Below are positions 51,675-64,000 of a stretch of DNA of 64,000 nucleotides, piece by piece; the first letter of the stretch is position 1, and every line of letters begins with the position of its first letter. The notes under the pieces are model-generated. The model saw nothing but the letters and a program-made list of their open reading frames with translations, did not search any database and was not told where the DNA came from. The position numbers and the translations under genes were made by a program. This stretch comes from Vanilla planifolia (Eukaryota > Streptophyta > Magnoliopsida > Asparagales > Orchidaceae): positions 313,809-377,808 of the forward strand of contig JAIUJO010000160.1 of NCBI GenBank assembly GCA_023846275.1. The letters run 5' to 3'.

Positions 51675-52145
51675 CCAATTTTCATTATTTATGTTCACTC
51701 TTCTCTTTCTTTCATGAGAACATCAACTAAGCCTGATTTTGTCACCCTGGGAGCAACTATTCATCGGCCATTATGGGGAAACCTTTGATGAAGCATCCAT
51801 ATGCCTAGGAGCTGTGTTCTTCCCGTGCTTCTTTCAGTTTGAGTGCCATCAAAACATACTTTCTCTGATTTGGCCAAAATCGAAAGAAATGGCACTCACC
51901 GTGAGGTAACTTTATGATTTTCCAAGGTAAAAGAGCGACTGAGCAGTTAGAAACAAAAATAAATAAGAACATCGTTCCAATAAATGGAACCCAAGGGGCC
52001 ATACTCCTCTCCAATCTGGGTTTCTCAAAAACAGCATCAAAAATCCGCCTTGGAATAAGAAACCACTAACAAATGGGGGCCCCTCATTGGATGACTATGT
52101 TTAGATCCCCATCCCGTGAAGTTCAAGATGAAAAAAGATCGTTAT
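51675..52145. other. Insert of organellar and unassigned DNA
   Basis: About 470 bases of balanced composition split a single monomer between its TTTGAAGAAA and GATAAATTATATG landmarks. The part at 51895-52022 is plastid atpI (separate entry). The stretches on either side, 51690-51894 and 52023-52140, are not contiguous plastid sequence that I recognise. They have a similar composition and may be other organellar pieces joined before or during insertion. One side contains GTCACCCTGGGAGCAAC (51740) and the other GGGGGCCCC (52075-52083). Confidence 0.6.
51895..52022 (-). pseudogene. atpI: Plastid atpI fragment in nuclear DNA
   Basis: Read on the minus strand, this encodes QIGEEYG, then [15 protein letters not shown], then [14 protein letters not shown]. 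It matches the middle of plastid ATP synthase subunit a (AtpI), the membrane subunit of the proton channel. Only about 40 residues of a protein of roughly 247 are present. A one-base insertion in GGCCCCTTGGG shifts the frame between QIGEEYGP and WVPFIGTM. Family Trp and Gly are replaced by Cys and Val in SNCSVAL. The reading frame runs on past the atpI match into unrelated sequence (51805-51894), which is an artefact of the junction. The fragment is a nuclear plastid insertion and has no function that I can infer. Confidence 0.92.
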
Positions 52146-55100
52146 GGAGATAAATATACTAAAAATAAGCATTAAAAGAAGTTAAAGCGATTGAGTGTAG
52201 CATCTTAGATAATTATATTAGGTACAAATCAAAATGTTTTGTAAAGTTTATCAAAAATTTGGATTGTAAAATATTTTTAAATGAAAAAACAAACTTTCAT
52301 TTGATTAGGCTTGATCAAATTAGCCCTACGATAACATTTTTCATGATTGGATCTCATTCAAAATTAATCTATATTACAATTGGAATTATTATAAATGATA
52401 AAAAATTATGAATGTAACCTCAAGCAAATATATATTAAAGCTGAAATATGATTAATTTAAGCAATGTAATATAATGAAAACATGATGTTGTATATATCAC
52501 ATGGGGAGATTTTGAGTGACTTCGTGATGCAAAAATATTAAAACCCACAACTTTTTGAAAAAATGTGATCAATTTTAATGGTTATTTGCCTTCGAAGAAA
52601 CTATGGATATCCAACATAACGTTCTTGATTCTTAATTAAATTAAGTATCAAATAATTTCAAAAATCAATCAAAATCAATATAAAATGAAAAGTTAAATAG
52701 TATAATGATTAATATTTGACTAAATAAAGCAAGTCTTGGTGTGCCCACTAATACTTCTTTTGTTTTAATTAGATCTCAATTGGTATACCACAAATCAAAG
52801 TAAAATGGATTATGCAATAAGATAAATTGTTTGGGAAAGCTGTATTCGAATCATCTAAGAAGAACAAGTGGAATACCCATGATCATAAAAAAGTTACAAA
52901 TTAAAATTACTCGTGAGGTATGCCAAAACTAAAGAAAATAAATTAATAATATATAAATGAATATTTAATATATTAAGCTTGTTGAGGTGAGTCCAATAAT
53001 ATGTGTCTCCAACAAATGTCATTTTTAATTACAACAAGTAATAAAATTAAATAAGCATAAAACTAATATATTATTTCTTTATTATTAAGAGAATATATTA
53101 AATAAAGTTGTAATATGATAAATTGTAGTAATCTAATATACTTAGTGAAAGTAATGTAATGGTCACACTATAGTTGAATTAGATTTTCATAATAACATGA
53201 TATAATGAAAACGAAAAATTTGAAAAAATTGAGATAAATTATATGAGAAAGTTGCATTCAATGCACTAAGGATATCAAGAAAAACAACTTCAATCAAGAA
53301 ATTATGTACAAATTGAAATATGTCAAAACGCATTAAAAAATCTAACAAAATAAATTTTTTAGGAATATACAAATGAATATTTAATTCAATAGAGCTCATT
53401 CTAGTGAGAACAATGACATCTATTTTGCCTTAACTGGAACCCATTTCGAATAACTATGAGTTACCAAAAAGATAAGCATAAGTAACAAACAAATTCCATC
53501 AAATCAATGTGATATAAAGGTCACATAAAAGAAGAGTTAGAGTAAAAACTAACATAAACAATCGAATGAGAAAAATTTGGATTAATAAAATAACTATTTA
53601 GGAAAAATTTATTACAAGACACTGACAAGATCTAGTATAAAGTCTCCATCATTAAATCAAGCACAATAGAAAAAATCATAAAGTTACCAAATCTTTAGAA
53701 AATAAAATTTTTCAAAATATAAAAATAAATATTCAATTAAAATAGATTATCACAAAATGTCCAATTATTACTTCACCTCCATTCATAAAGTGCACCAAAT
53801 CTCATGAAAATGAGATATTTTAAAATATAAAAATGAATATTTAACTGAAAGAGCTCATTAAGAGAGTCCAAAAGTGATTATTTCTTCTCCATCGAACCTC
53901 CTTTGGAGTAATAAAAATTACATGAGATAATAAGCTTAAACATGAGGAAATTATTATTTTATTATTAAGTAAATATATCTTGAAGCTAAAAAGAGATAAA
54001 TTCGAGCAAAGTAATAGTCACACAAGAAAAGATTTATTGTTGGATCATAAAATAATAAAACTAACGAAAACTATTTAATGAAATAAGGAAAATTTTTAAG
54101 AAAGAAGCATTGCAGATGGCAAGATGATCAAGTGTAGCATCCACTTATCAAATTAGGTAAGAACCTTAATACTTCAAGAAGCATGATGAAGCCCAAAAAC
54201 TTTAAGTACTTAGAAACATTAAAAATATTAATTAATTCAATATGTCATGGAGCTAAGTCCAATGATGTTCGTTTTAATTTAATTACACCTAATTTGGAAT
54301 TATTATGAGTTATCAAATTTAAAAACAATTAAAAAATAAAAATAATTTAATATATTATTTAGTAAATTATTGTTAAAACAAAAATAAGATAAATTGAGTC
54401 AATAAAATATATCCAAAGAAAATGTTGAAAAGCTCACATAACAAGAGATTTTGATTTTCATACCAATATAACTAATCTAAGTTATAATTTTGATTAAATG
54501 ATATAGAATGTACGAGACACCTTCATACCGAGCAATAAAGAGATCGAGTGTGCTATCCTTGATTGTCAATTTATGTACAAATAAAAATATCAGTAAAGCA
54601 TGCCAAACAACTAATAAGAAAATCTAAAAAATAAGAAAATAAATATCTAATTGGATAAATCACATTGAGACAAGTTAAATGACATTTATTTTATCTGAGT
54701 TGGACCTCGTTAGATAACACTATTAATTTTGAAAAGAAATTAGAATTATTAACAATAAATAATTATTTTAATATTAATTAAATATATATGAAAACTTTGA
54801 TTAATTAAATTAAAATAGGATAGTATAGCAAAATCGAAGCATTATAAAGATCAAATGAGAAAACATTTATAATTTCATAGTGATATAATCAAATATAAGC
54901 AAAAACTTTTAAAAAAATAAGAAAAATTATAAGAGTATTTGACATTCCAGGATACAAAGAGATGAACTGTAATAATCACTATCATAAAATTAGATGTCAA
55001 TTAAATGCCTCGTAATGCTTGTCAAAATATTCAAAAAGAATATATTTAATGAAATGAAAATGAAACTTTAATTCGATAGAGGTCATTAATATGAGTGAAA

Positions 55101-55515
55101 CGATGTTTGTTTCATCTTGGTTGTATGTTATTTAGAATTAAAGATAATTTGAAAAATAAATAAGCATAAGTAATGATAAGTTAATATTTTACTACTAAGT
55201 ACAAATACTTTTTAGAACTAAAAGAAATAAATTGAAGCAATATAAAATAACTAAATCAAGGTGATCTAAGAATCACACGAAATTAGATTTAGATTTGCAT
55301 AGTAACATAATAATTCAAATTGAGAAAGTTGAATTAAAAAAATAAATTGTATAAGAAAGGTGCACTCCAAAATAGTGATGATATTGAGTGTAACATTCTG
55401 ATCACGAAAATAGGCTAACCAAAATGTCTTATGAAGTGAGCCAAATTCATAGAAAATAAAATTTTTAAAAATGAAAAAAAATTAATGTATAATGGATAAA
55501 ACTTGTTGTGATGCA
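52146..55515 (+). repeat. Satellite, orientation A, block 3b
   Basis: About eight units continue in orientation A, starting at GATAAATATAC within the monomer split by the organellar insert. Core landmarks lie near 52305, 52975 (GCTTGTTGAGGTGAGTCCAA), 53391 (GAGCTCATTCTAGTGAGAAC), 53848, 54240, 54655 and 55078. Near 53760-53830 a partial unit is repeated (AATATAAAAATGAATATTTA recurs). No coding sequence is seen. Confidence 0.88.
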
Positions 55516-55545
55516 TCAATTGGAGCAAAACATCAATGAGCTCTA
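55500..55545. other. Spacer-free fold-back junction 5 (A to B)
   Basis: Orientation A reads GATAAAACTTGTTGTGATGC and then CATCAATTGGAGC, passing straight into orientation B, CATCAATGAGCTCTATC. The A core GATGAGTCCAAT meets its own reverse complement ATTGGACTCATC at CAATTGG (55517-55523), leaving essentially no loop. It is the cleanest mirror junction in the window. Confidence 0.75.
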
Positions 55546-58500
55546 TCTAATAACATATTAATTTTAATCTTCTAAAATATTTTATTTTCTTTGTTTTCAG
55601 AATGACTTTTGCACCATATTTGCCAAAGGAGGATGTTACAACATATTTATATAATTTCTTGGAATGTAACTTGATCATACTATTTATCTCATTTTTATAA
55701 ATGTTTTCTTTGATTTTGTTATATTACAATGTAACTTTGAATCTCCTATCATGGGACCTTTATAAGTCTTCGATTTGTTTAGATTATATTACTCAAGTTT
55801 ATCTCAGCTTACCTCTACTATATTTTAATTAATATTAAAATAATAATTTTTCTAGAATTTATTAATCAATAGTAATTTAAATGTAGGTGCAATCAAGATG
55901 AAACAATTGTTTTAAACACCTCATAACTTGCTTTATCTAATTAACTATTCATTTTTATGCTTATAAATAGCTTACTTTAGCTTGTTTAAAAAAATTTTAA
56001 CTTATAACAAATTTAATGATCGAGGATGTTACAATTGATTTCTTTAGTATCTCAAAAAGCAATCTTCCACACCAATTTATCTAATTGAAAATGTTTCCTT
56101 TTTATTTGTTTATATTATTATGAAACATTATCTCTCCTACATATGACCCTTACATCACTTTCATTATGATATATTATATTACTTTTTTTAATCTCATTTT
56201 GTTTCATAATATATTTACTTTACATTAAAATAATAATTTTTTATTATTTATGCTTATTTACTATGGTTTTCAAAATTATTTCCATGGAGATCCGATCAAG
56301 ATGAAATAAATGTCATTACTCTAATTTCAATATGCTACATCTAAGTAAATTATTTTTTTGAATTTTAAAATTTTTAATATTGTAATATGTTATGATTTAA
56401 GGGATATTTTGCTTAAAACTTAATCTAAATATCCATGATGTTGCACTCAATCTCCTTATTATATTTTAATTAAAATTTTGTATAAAATTTATCTTATTTC
56501 ATCAAATTTTATCTTCGTATTTATTATATTACATCATAACACTAAATCTCTCTCATTTCACCATTATATTACTTCCAAATGATTACATTACATTGGCATA
56601 TTTTTTGTTATTTCAACTTTAAGATATATCTAATTAGATTTAAAATAATAATTTATTCTTCTTTATGCCTATTTATTTTGAAAATTCACAACAAATTCAA
56701 TTGAGGTCCAATTGAGAAGAAAGAAACATCATTCCACTTAACTCTATGAGAATTATCCCAATACATCTTCATTTTTATATTTCTAAATTTTTAATTTTCC
56801 AATTTTTTAGTATGCTTTGCTAAACATTTTATTAAAAATTAATTTGATGATCAAGGATGATACATTCAATCTCTTTGTTTCCTAAGAGCACAACATTCTC
56901 ATATATTTTACCACATTTCTTCAAATATTTGACTTTGATTTTGTTATATTACTGCAACAATAAAATTCTTCTCTCATGAGTAGTTTAAATCGCTTTGAGT
57001 TTTTTATATTACATTCCTTCAACTTACTTGGTTTTTGCTTTAACATAATTTACTTTTATATTAAATTGATAATTTAATTTTATTATGTTTTATTTTTTAA
57101 TATATATAGTTACTTATTATTAAAATAATATTTTTATTTTTACTTCTTCATTTAGTAATTCACAATAAGTTTAAATGATATCTAATAGAGATAGAAACAT
57201 GTGTTTTTAGATTCTTCTTGAGGATCTCTTTCAACATAAAATTCATTTTTATTGTTCTAATTTGTTTTATTGTTTTATTTTTTTGTCACATATTGCAAGT
57301 CATTTTAATTCATACCTTATTTGATCATGGATGATATTACACTTGATCTCCTCAGCATCTATTAATGCAACATTCCAATGCAATTTAGCTCACTTTGAAA
57401 AAAACTTTATTGGCTATATTACTGGGTAACTCTAAATATGTTATTTATGCTAATTGACTGATTTAAGTCATAGTTGTTAAGTTTGATGTCCAATCAAGAT
57501 AAAATAAATGTCATTAAGCTCTTCTTAATTTGTTATATTAATTAATTTCTATATTTTCTACTTTTTCCATTTTATTTTTTTGGCATAAATTATGAGATAT
57601 TTTGATTCATAACTTATTTTTGATTGAGGATTGATCATGTTGCATTATTATGAAACTACAATTTACCTCTTATGTAATCATTAGATGACATTAACTAATA
57701 TATATTATGTTAATTTAATTAATCTTATTTTAGATTTAATATATTTTTCTAATATTCAAAAAAAATATTATTAGCATTGTTTCTTTAATTTTTTTTATTC
57801 ACAATAAATTTCAAAGAGATCATTAGAGATAGAAGAAATGCCACTATATATGCCTTGATGTATTTTATGCAATTAAATTTTTATTCTAGACTTTTTAATG
57901 TTTTTATGGTTTTAATATGTTTTACTAGATATTTTGACTCATAATTGATTTGATAATTAACAAAGTTACAATAGATCTTCTTTGTACCGTAGAATATAAC
58001 TTTCTCATATTTTTTAACTCATTTCTTCATATGTTTCCATGATTTGTTTTTTATTACTGTAGAACTATAGTTCTTCTTTTGTGTGACCATCATATCAATT
58101 TGATTATGTTATATTAAATTTCCTAAAGTTACCTTATTTCATTTTTATAATATATTTACTGTATCTAAAAAAATAATTTATTATTAATTATGATTATTTA
58201 TTTTGATTAATTTGGGAGACGAACGAAATAATATTCTACACACCAAGACATGCTTCACTAATTAAACTTAATTTCTATATTTTTATATACTATATCTTTC
58301 AATGTTTTTGTATGTTAACAAGATATTTTGGTTCACAACGTTTTTGATAATCAGGGATGTTATAGTTGATTCTCCTTGTTATTTTGGAATTAAACTTTCC
58401 TGTGTAATTTATCTCATTTTTTAAGATTGTTTTGCTTTTATTTGGTCATATTATTAAAAAACTAAAATTTCTATCTAATGCGACCTTTATATCACTTTGT

Positions 58501-61500
58501 TTTAGCTTTATTACAATGATTTAATTTATTTAGTTTTTAACATGAACAAATACATAATTAAGATTAAAGAAATAATTTAAATTTATTTATTCTTATTAAA
58601 ATTTTTAATTTACAGCTATTGAAAATGGGATACAATCAAAACCTAATAAGGATTACTATACACATCTAGACGAGCTTTATCTTATTAAATTTTTTTATTT
58701 TTAAACAGTTTAGTTTCTCATTTTGTGAAATCTCTTCCTTTGATTAGGCCATATTATTATGTTACCATAAATCTCTTATCATGTTATCTTTAAATCACTT
58801 TGATTTTGTCTTATTGCATTTTGTTTTGCTTGAGAAGAAAAAACATCGATGAACTCATCTCCACCTATTTTATCCAATTAAATATTCATCATTATATTTT
58901 CTATATATTTTTTCTAATGGTTCTAGCATTCTCTGTTAGACATTTTTATTTTTACCTAACATGACTATTCAGTTTTTATCACTCAATTTTCTTAGTATCT
59001 TGAAATGCCACATCCTACAACATTTTTATTTACTTCTTTAAATGTTTCATCTTTGATTTAGTTTTATTACTATAGAAGACTAATTTTTCTCTTATATGAA
59101 CTTTACATTAGTTTTATTGAGCTATATTACATGGCTTCAACTTTAATATACATTGTATTTTTCTTTGATTAATTATTTATTATTATTTATCTTTTTTATT
59201 TTAGTAATTTTTGGTAATTTTTAGTGTAGATAAATGAAGATAAAAAATATGTCATTGGATATTTATAAATGACGTAAATCTTCTCTCATATGACATTTGC
59301 ATCACTTTCATTTTCCTGCATTGCATTACTTCAGTTTATCCTATTTTACCTTTAATATTTGTTTACTGAATCTTAAAGGAATAACTTATTGTACTTTGAG
59401 AATTGTTACTTATGTAATTCGCAATAATAACAAATTAGGTCTAATGATGACAAAAAAAATTTGACTAAACATGATGAACCGCATTCAACAAAATTTTCAT
59501 TTCTATAAATTTTTAAACATGCTTATATGGATTTGACATATTTTATGAGACATTTTTATTCATTCCTTATTTAATGATTTTGAAGCTTACACACAATAAC
59601 TTTAGTATTATTTATTTTTTTCTCATACAATTTATCTCATTTTTTAAAATATTTTTCATTTATTAAGTTATAATACTATGTAAATTTAAATCACTTCTCT
59701 TGTGCCTTATACATCACTATGATTTGGTTACATTAAATTACTTCAAGTTAGCTCATTCCATTGCAAATATGTGTTTACTTTATATTAAGAAAATAATTTA
59801 TTATCAACTGTTCTTATGTAATTTACTAAGTCATAATAATTCCAGATGATGTTAAACTGATATTTAAAAACTTGTTGCACTCTCCTTCATTTTTTTAAAT
59901 TAAATTTTAATTTTTTAAAAAAAATTTTGTCTTCTACAGATTTGGTGTGCTTTGCAAGACATTTTAATTCTTTTTGTATTTAATGATTGACAATGTAACA
60001 TTTGATCTCCTTAGCTTCTTTGATGTAACTTTTCCATACAATTTATATCATGTTGTTCAAACATTTCAATTTTGTTATTATATTATTATGAAACTATAAT
60101 TTTTCTTTATATGACTTTTACATTACCTTGATTTCTTTATGTTACCTTACCTAATTTATATAGTTTCAACTATAATTTATATTTACTAAATATTTAAGAA
60201 ATATGTTATAATTTTTTATGTTTATTTATTTTTTTAATTATCAAAGAGTCTAGACTAAGTTAAATCATGACAAAGCAAATGGTGTTAAAATCATTTAAAG
60301 ATACTATATCCAATTAAATATTTATCTCATTTTTCCAATTTTTTGCTTTGATTTCGTGATATTACTACGAAATTCAAAATCTCCTCTTATATCACATTTA
60401 CTTCCTTTAATTTAGTCATATTACATTATTTTAGTTTAACACACTTTAATTTTCATTTGTATTTATTTATATAAAAAAAATTATTTTTTATTTATGTTAA
60501 TTTACTTTGATGTTTCAAAGCAACTATAATTGAGGTTATATTGAGGCAAAATAATGGTTGTTGGACACATCTTGAGAACCTCTAGTAAGATAAATATTCA
60601 TTTTAAAATTTTTAATTGTTTTATTTTCCATGACTTTGGTACATTTATTGAGGCGTTTTGATTTGTACATAATTTGATGATCGAGGATGTCAAACAATAT
60701 CTCCTTAATGACATGGAATGAATCTTTCTTATACATTTAATCATATTTCTTCAATTGTTTCTTTATTTGGTCAAATTATTATGTAACTTCAAGTGTCTTC
60801 TCATGTGGTCATCATATTACTTTTGTTTAGTTACATTATAGTGCTTCAAGTATTCCCTTCAAGCTTTGATATATATGTTTACTTATTATTAAGAAGAGTA
60901 ATTTCTTTTTATTTATTGCATGTTTGCTTTTATAGTTCATAGCAACTCCAAATCATATCCGATTGAGATGAAATGAATGTTATTTGACAATGCTCGATGT
61001 GCTCTTCCTAATTGAATATTCATCCATACAATTTTATATATACATTTTTTCTAATAATTTAATGTTTTACAAGAAATTTTTAATTAATACCTTATTTGAT
61101 TATTTAGTATATTATATATTATATGTTCAACATTAGGAATTTAATTTTCTCATACAATTTACCTTAATTGTTAAGTGTTCTTGATTTTTTTGTTATATTA
61201 GTATATAAATTTTTAAACTCTTTTGTGCGTTCTTTGGTTTAATTATATTATATTAAAATAATTTATCTACTTTACTATTTACAATAATATTTAATTATTA
61301 TCAATATAATAATTTACATTTATTTCCTTTTATTTAAATTTTTGTTATTCTTAATAATTTTAATCGATTCCTAATCATGTTGAAAAACATCATTGGATGT
61401 ATTTCAATGAGCTCTATTTGATTAAATTTTTATTTATGTACTTCAAAAATATTTTATAGATTTTTGAGACGCTTTATGAGGGTTTTTTATTCAAAACATC

Positions 61501-64000
61501 GTTTGAGAATATAGTGTATTACACTTGACATTCAAAGTATCTTGTAGTAAAAATTTGTCACACAATTTGTATCATTTCTAAAACCTTTTTTTGTTTTATT
61601 TTGCTTAATTACTATAAAACTCTCATTTCAACTTTAATTTATTTTTAGTTAATGCAAATATTATATGTTGTTATAACTAATTTTTAATTGTTATGTTAAT
61701 TCATATTAATTCTAAATGATATTTGATGGATATAAAAGAAATTGTTAAACTCATTTCATTTTATTTTATTTTTTGAAACATTTTACATGGTCTTTAATTT
61801 TTAACACAATCTCATGATTATGGACATTACACTCGATCTCTATAGTATCTCGGAATTCAACTTTACTAAACCATTTATGTTATTTATAATGTTTTCATTT
61901 TGTTATACTTCTGTGAAATTTTAAATCTTCTCTTTCATGCTATTATTTCATATAGATTTGATTAAATTATATTACTTTAATTTATCTTAAGTGATTTTTA
62001 ATATATAGTTACCTAATATTAAACTAATATTTCATAATTGTTTATGCCTATGTATTTTTTGTTTTGATATTAATTCCAAACATAGCTTGATCATCACAAA
62101 ACAAACGTCAATGGACTCATGGCAATGAGCTTAATTCAACGAAATATTTAACTTAAAGATTTTACATATTTTATTTCTTATTTTTGGACATAGTTTTTAG
62201 AACTTTTTGATTCTTACATGATTTGATAATAAAAAGTGCTGCACTTTTTCTCTTAAGTATTTTTAAATTTAATTTTCTTGTATAATTTATCTAGTTTATT
62301 TAAATATTCTTTATTGATTCTACTATATTTTTATGAAATTCTAAATTGCCACTTTTTAACTTACACATCACCTTTATTAGATTATGTTACATTTATTAAA
62401 TTTATCTAATTTAAGAAATAATATATATATTTAGTAAATATTAAAATTATAATTTGTTATTAATTATGCTAAGATACATTTTTATTTCCAACTAATTCCA
62501 AAAAATGTTTGATCATTTAGAAAGAAATTTTGTTAAACTTTTCCAGATTGTATCTATCAAATTAAATGTTGAATTTAACATTTTTATGCATTTCCTTTTA
62601 TATGGCTTTTAAATGATTTGTAAGACTTTTTTATTCTAAACTAATTTGATACTTAAGAGTTCCAAGCTAGATCTCTTTAATATCATAGATTATAATTTCT
62701 TCTATAACATTTAACTCATTTCTTTAAATTTTTTCTTTTGGATTGGATATATAACTATGAAACTCTAAAACAATTATTGTTAAACAATTAATTTTTTTTC
62801 TTTTATTATATTATAGTCCTTTAATTTATCTCATCTATGCTTTAACATATATTAACTTTATTTTTGAATAAATGTTTATTCTAATTTCTTTATATGTGCT
62901 TTGTTATTATGTGACAATTCTAAAGTTAGTCTAATCAAACTAATAAGATGTATTATTGGATTCGTCTCAATAAGCTCTATCCCATTTAAAATTTTTTAAA
63001 AATTTTATTTTTATTGTTTTATTAACCTTTATGAGGTATTTTGATTTTTTCCTAATATAATTCATATTTTTTATTACTATTTATGGGTATTTATTATTGT
63101 GTTTTGTAGAAATTCCCAATCATAACTAATAAAGACTAACAAAATATTATTGGAATTATCTTTACATGTTCTATAGAATTAAATACTCAATTCGAAAATT
63201 TTATGTTTTTTTCAATGGCTTCAACATTGTTGAGGTAACACTAGTATTTTTTTTCCTTTTTTTTGAGGATTAAGTATTTTATACTCAGTCATCTTAATAC
63301 CTTGGAAAGAAAACTCCACATACAATTTACCTCATTACTTTATATTTTCTCATTCGTTTTGTTATGTTACTATGAAATGCAAATTCCTCCCTTTTTTAAT
63401 GTTTGCATGGGCTTTGATTTGATTAGAAAACTTTGCTTTAATTTATTTTTTTTCAAATTTAATTTACACATAATAAATTAAAAAATAAATAAATTTATAA
63501 TTTATTCTTAATTAATTTATCATTCTATAATTAATTCAAAATAGGTCCAATCAAGATGAAACAAATATCATTATATTTAACTTATTAAACTTTGCACGAT
63601 TAAATATTTATCTCTAAAATATTAAATTTTTTATTTTTATTATTCTAGTATATTTTTTCAGGCATTTTGTTTCATATCTGATATAATGAATAGGGATATC
63701 ATGATATATCTCCTTAGTATTTCTAAATTCAACATTCAAATGCAATTTACCACATTTCCCTAAATTTTCTCTTTATTTTCATATGTTACTATGCAATGCC
63801 ATTTCTCTTCTAACGTTGCCTCTCTAATTCTTTGATTTGGTTTTAGTCTTTGCAGCATTTTTTCTCATTTCAATCTTTTTATATATTTACTTAATATTAA
63901 GAAAATTACATTATAGTTATTAATGCTTATTTTATTTGGTAATTTATAGTTGTTCCAAATAAGGTTAGAATGGGATGAAACAAATGTCATTGCACTTGCC
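55516..64000 (-). repeat. Satellite, orientation B, block 4, running off the window
   Basis: About twenty units in orientation B continue to the window end. Well-preserved landmarks include CATCAATGAGCTCTATCTAA (55531), GAGGATGTTACAATTGATTT (56023), GATGTTGCACTCAATCTCCT (56438), GATGATCGAGGATGTC (60676) and ATGAAACAAATGTCATTGCA (63975). The array is uninterrupted by any foreign element that I can see. Openings at 60536-60736 and 63263-63481 are satellite translations. Confidence 0.88.

Noticed and set aside
51690-51894. Plastid or mitochondrial identity for the left part of the organellar insert
   Set aside because: Fragments such as TLGATIHRPLWG look protein-like, but I cannot place them in a known organellar gene.
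1-64000. CRISPR-like regular repeats
   Set aside because: Repeats are long, degenerate and head-to-tail without unique spacers, and the surrounding elements are of plant nuclear type.

Overview
This window looks like heterochromatin from a flowering-plant nuclear genome, probably a large one. I find no intact host gene, tRNA, rRNA or CRISPR array. The plant call rests on three things: a Copia-type long terminal repeat with the usual plant SIRE/Maximus end signatures, a plant L1-type LINE (DUF4283-like ORF1 tail, endonuclease, reverse transcriptase, zf-RVT and RNase H regions), and a fragment of plastid atpI. The species cannot be named from the sequence.

About 51 kb of the 64 kb is one very AT-rich, strongly diverged tandem satellite. 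Landmark spacing is mostly 400-430 bases, and a consensus assembled by eye is about 420 bases, so the window holds roughly 120 units. The satellite changes orientation five times. With orientation A as in bases 1-6900 and B as its reverse complement, the order is: A 1-6900, B 6941-10640, A 10715-18515, B 19820-24385, B 31565-48357, A 48358-55515, B 55516-64000. At four of the five switches, and approximately at the complex fifth, the two arms meet at the same point of the monomer, so each switch is a fold-back (mirror) junction rather than a random inversion breakpoint.

The satellite is interrupted by a 1.8-kb solo Copia LTR (21120-22927) with a perfect 5-base target duplication, a 7.2-kb dead LINE (about 24385-31565), a 0.47-kb insert containing plastid atpI sequence (51675-52145), and three unexplained non-satellite blocks (18516-19819, 42420-43060, 46740-47790). 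The first of these blocks lies exactly at a fold-back centre. Younger local events include a 313-base tandem duplication, a 184-base triplication abutting the LTR, a 75-base in-frame duplication in the LINE, and TA-microsatellite expansions.

No genes act together here. The only coding sequence is broken retroelement or plastid-derived sequence; its ORF fragments in the satellite are chance openings. The most notable feature is the satellite itself: its age, its mirror-image architecture and the small palindromes carried in every unit. All consensus lengths, identities and boundaries were judged by eye, and most satellite edges are uncertain by 10-50 bases.
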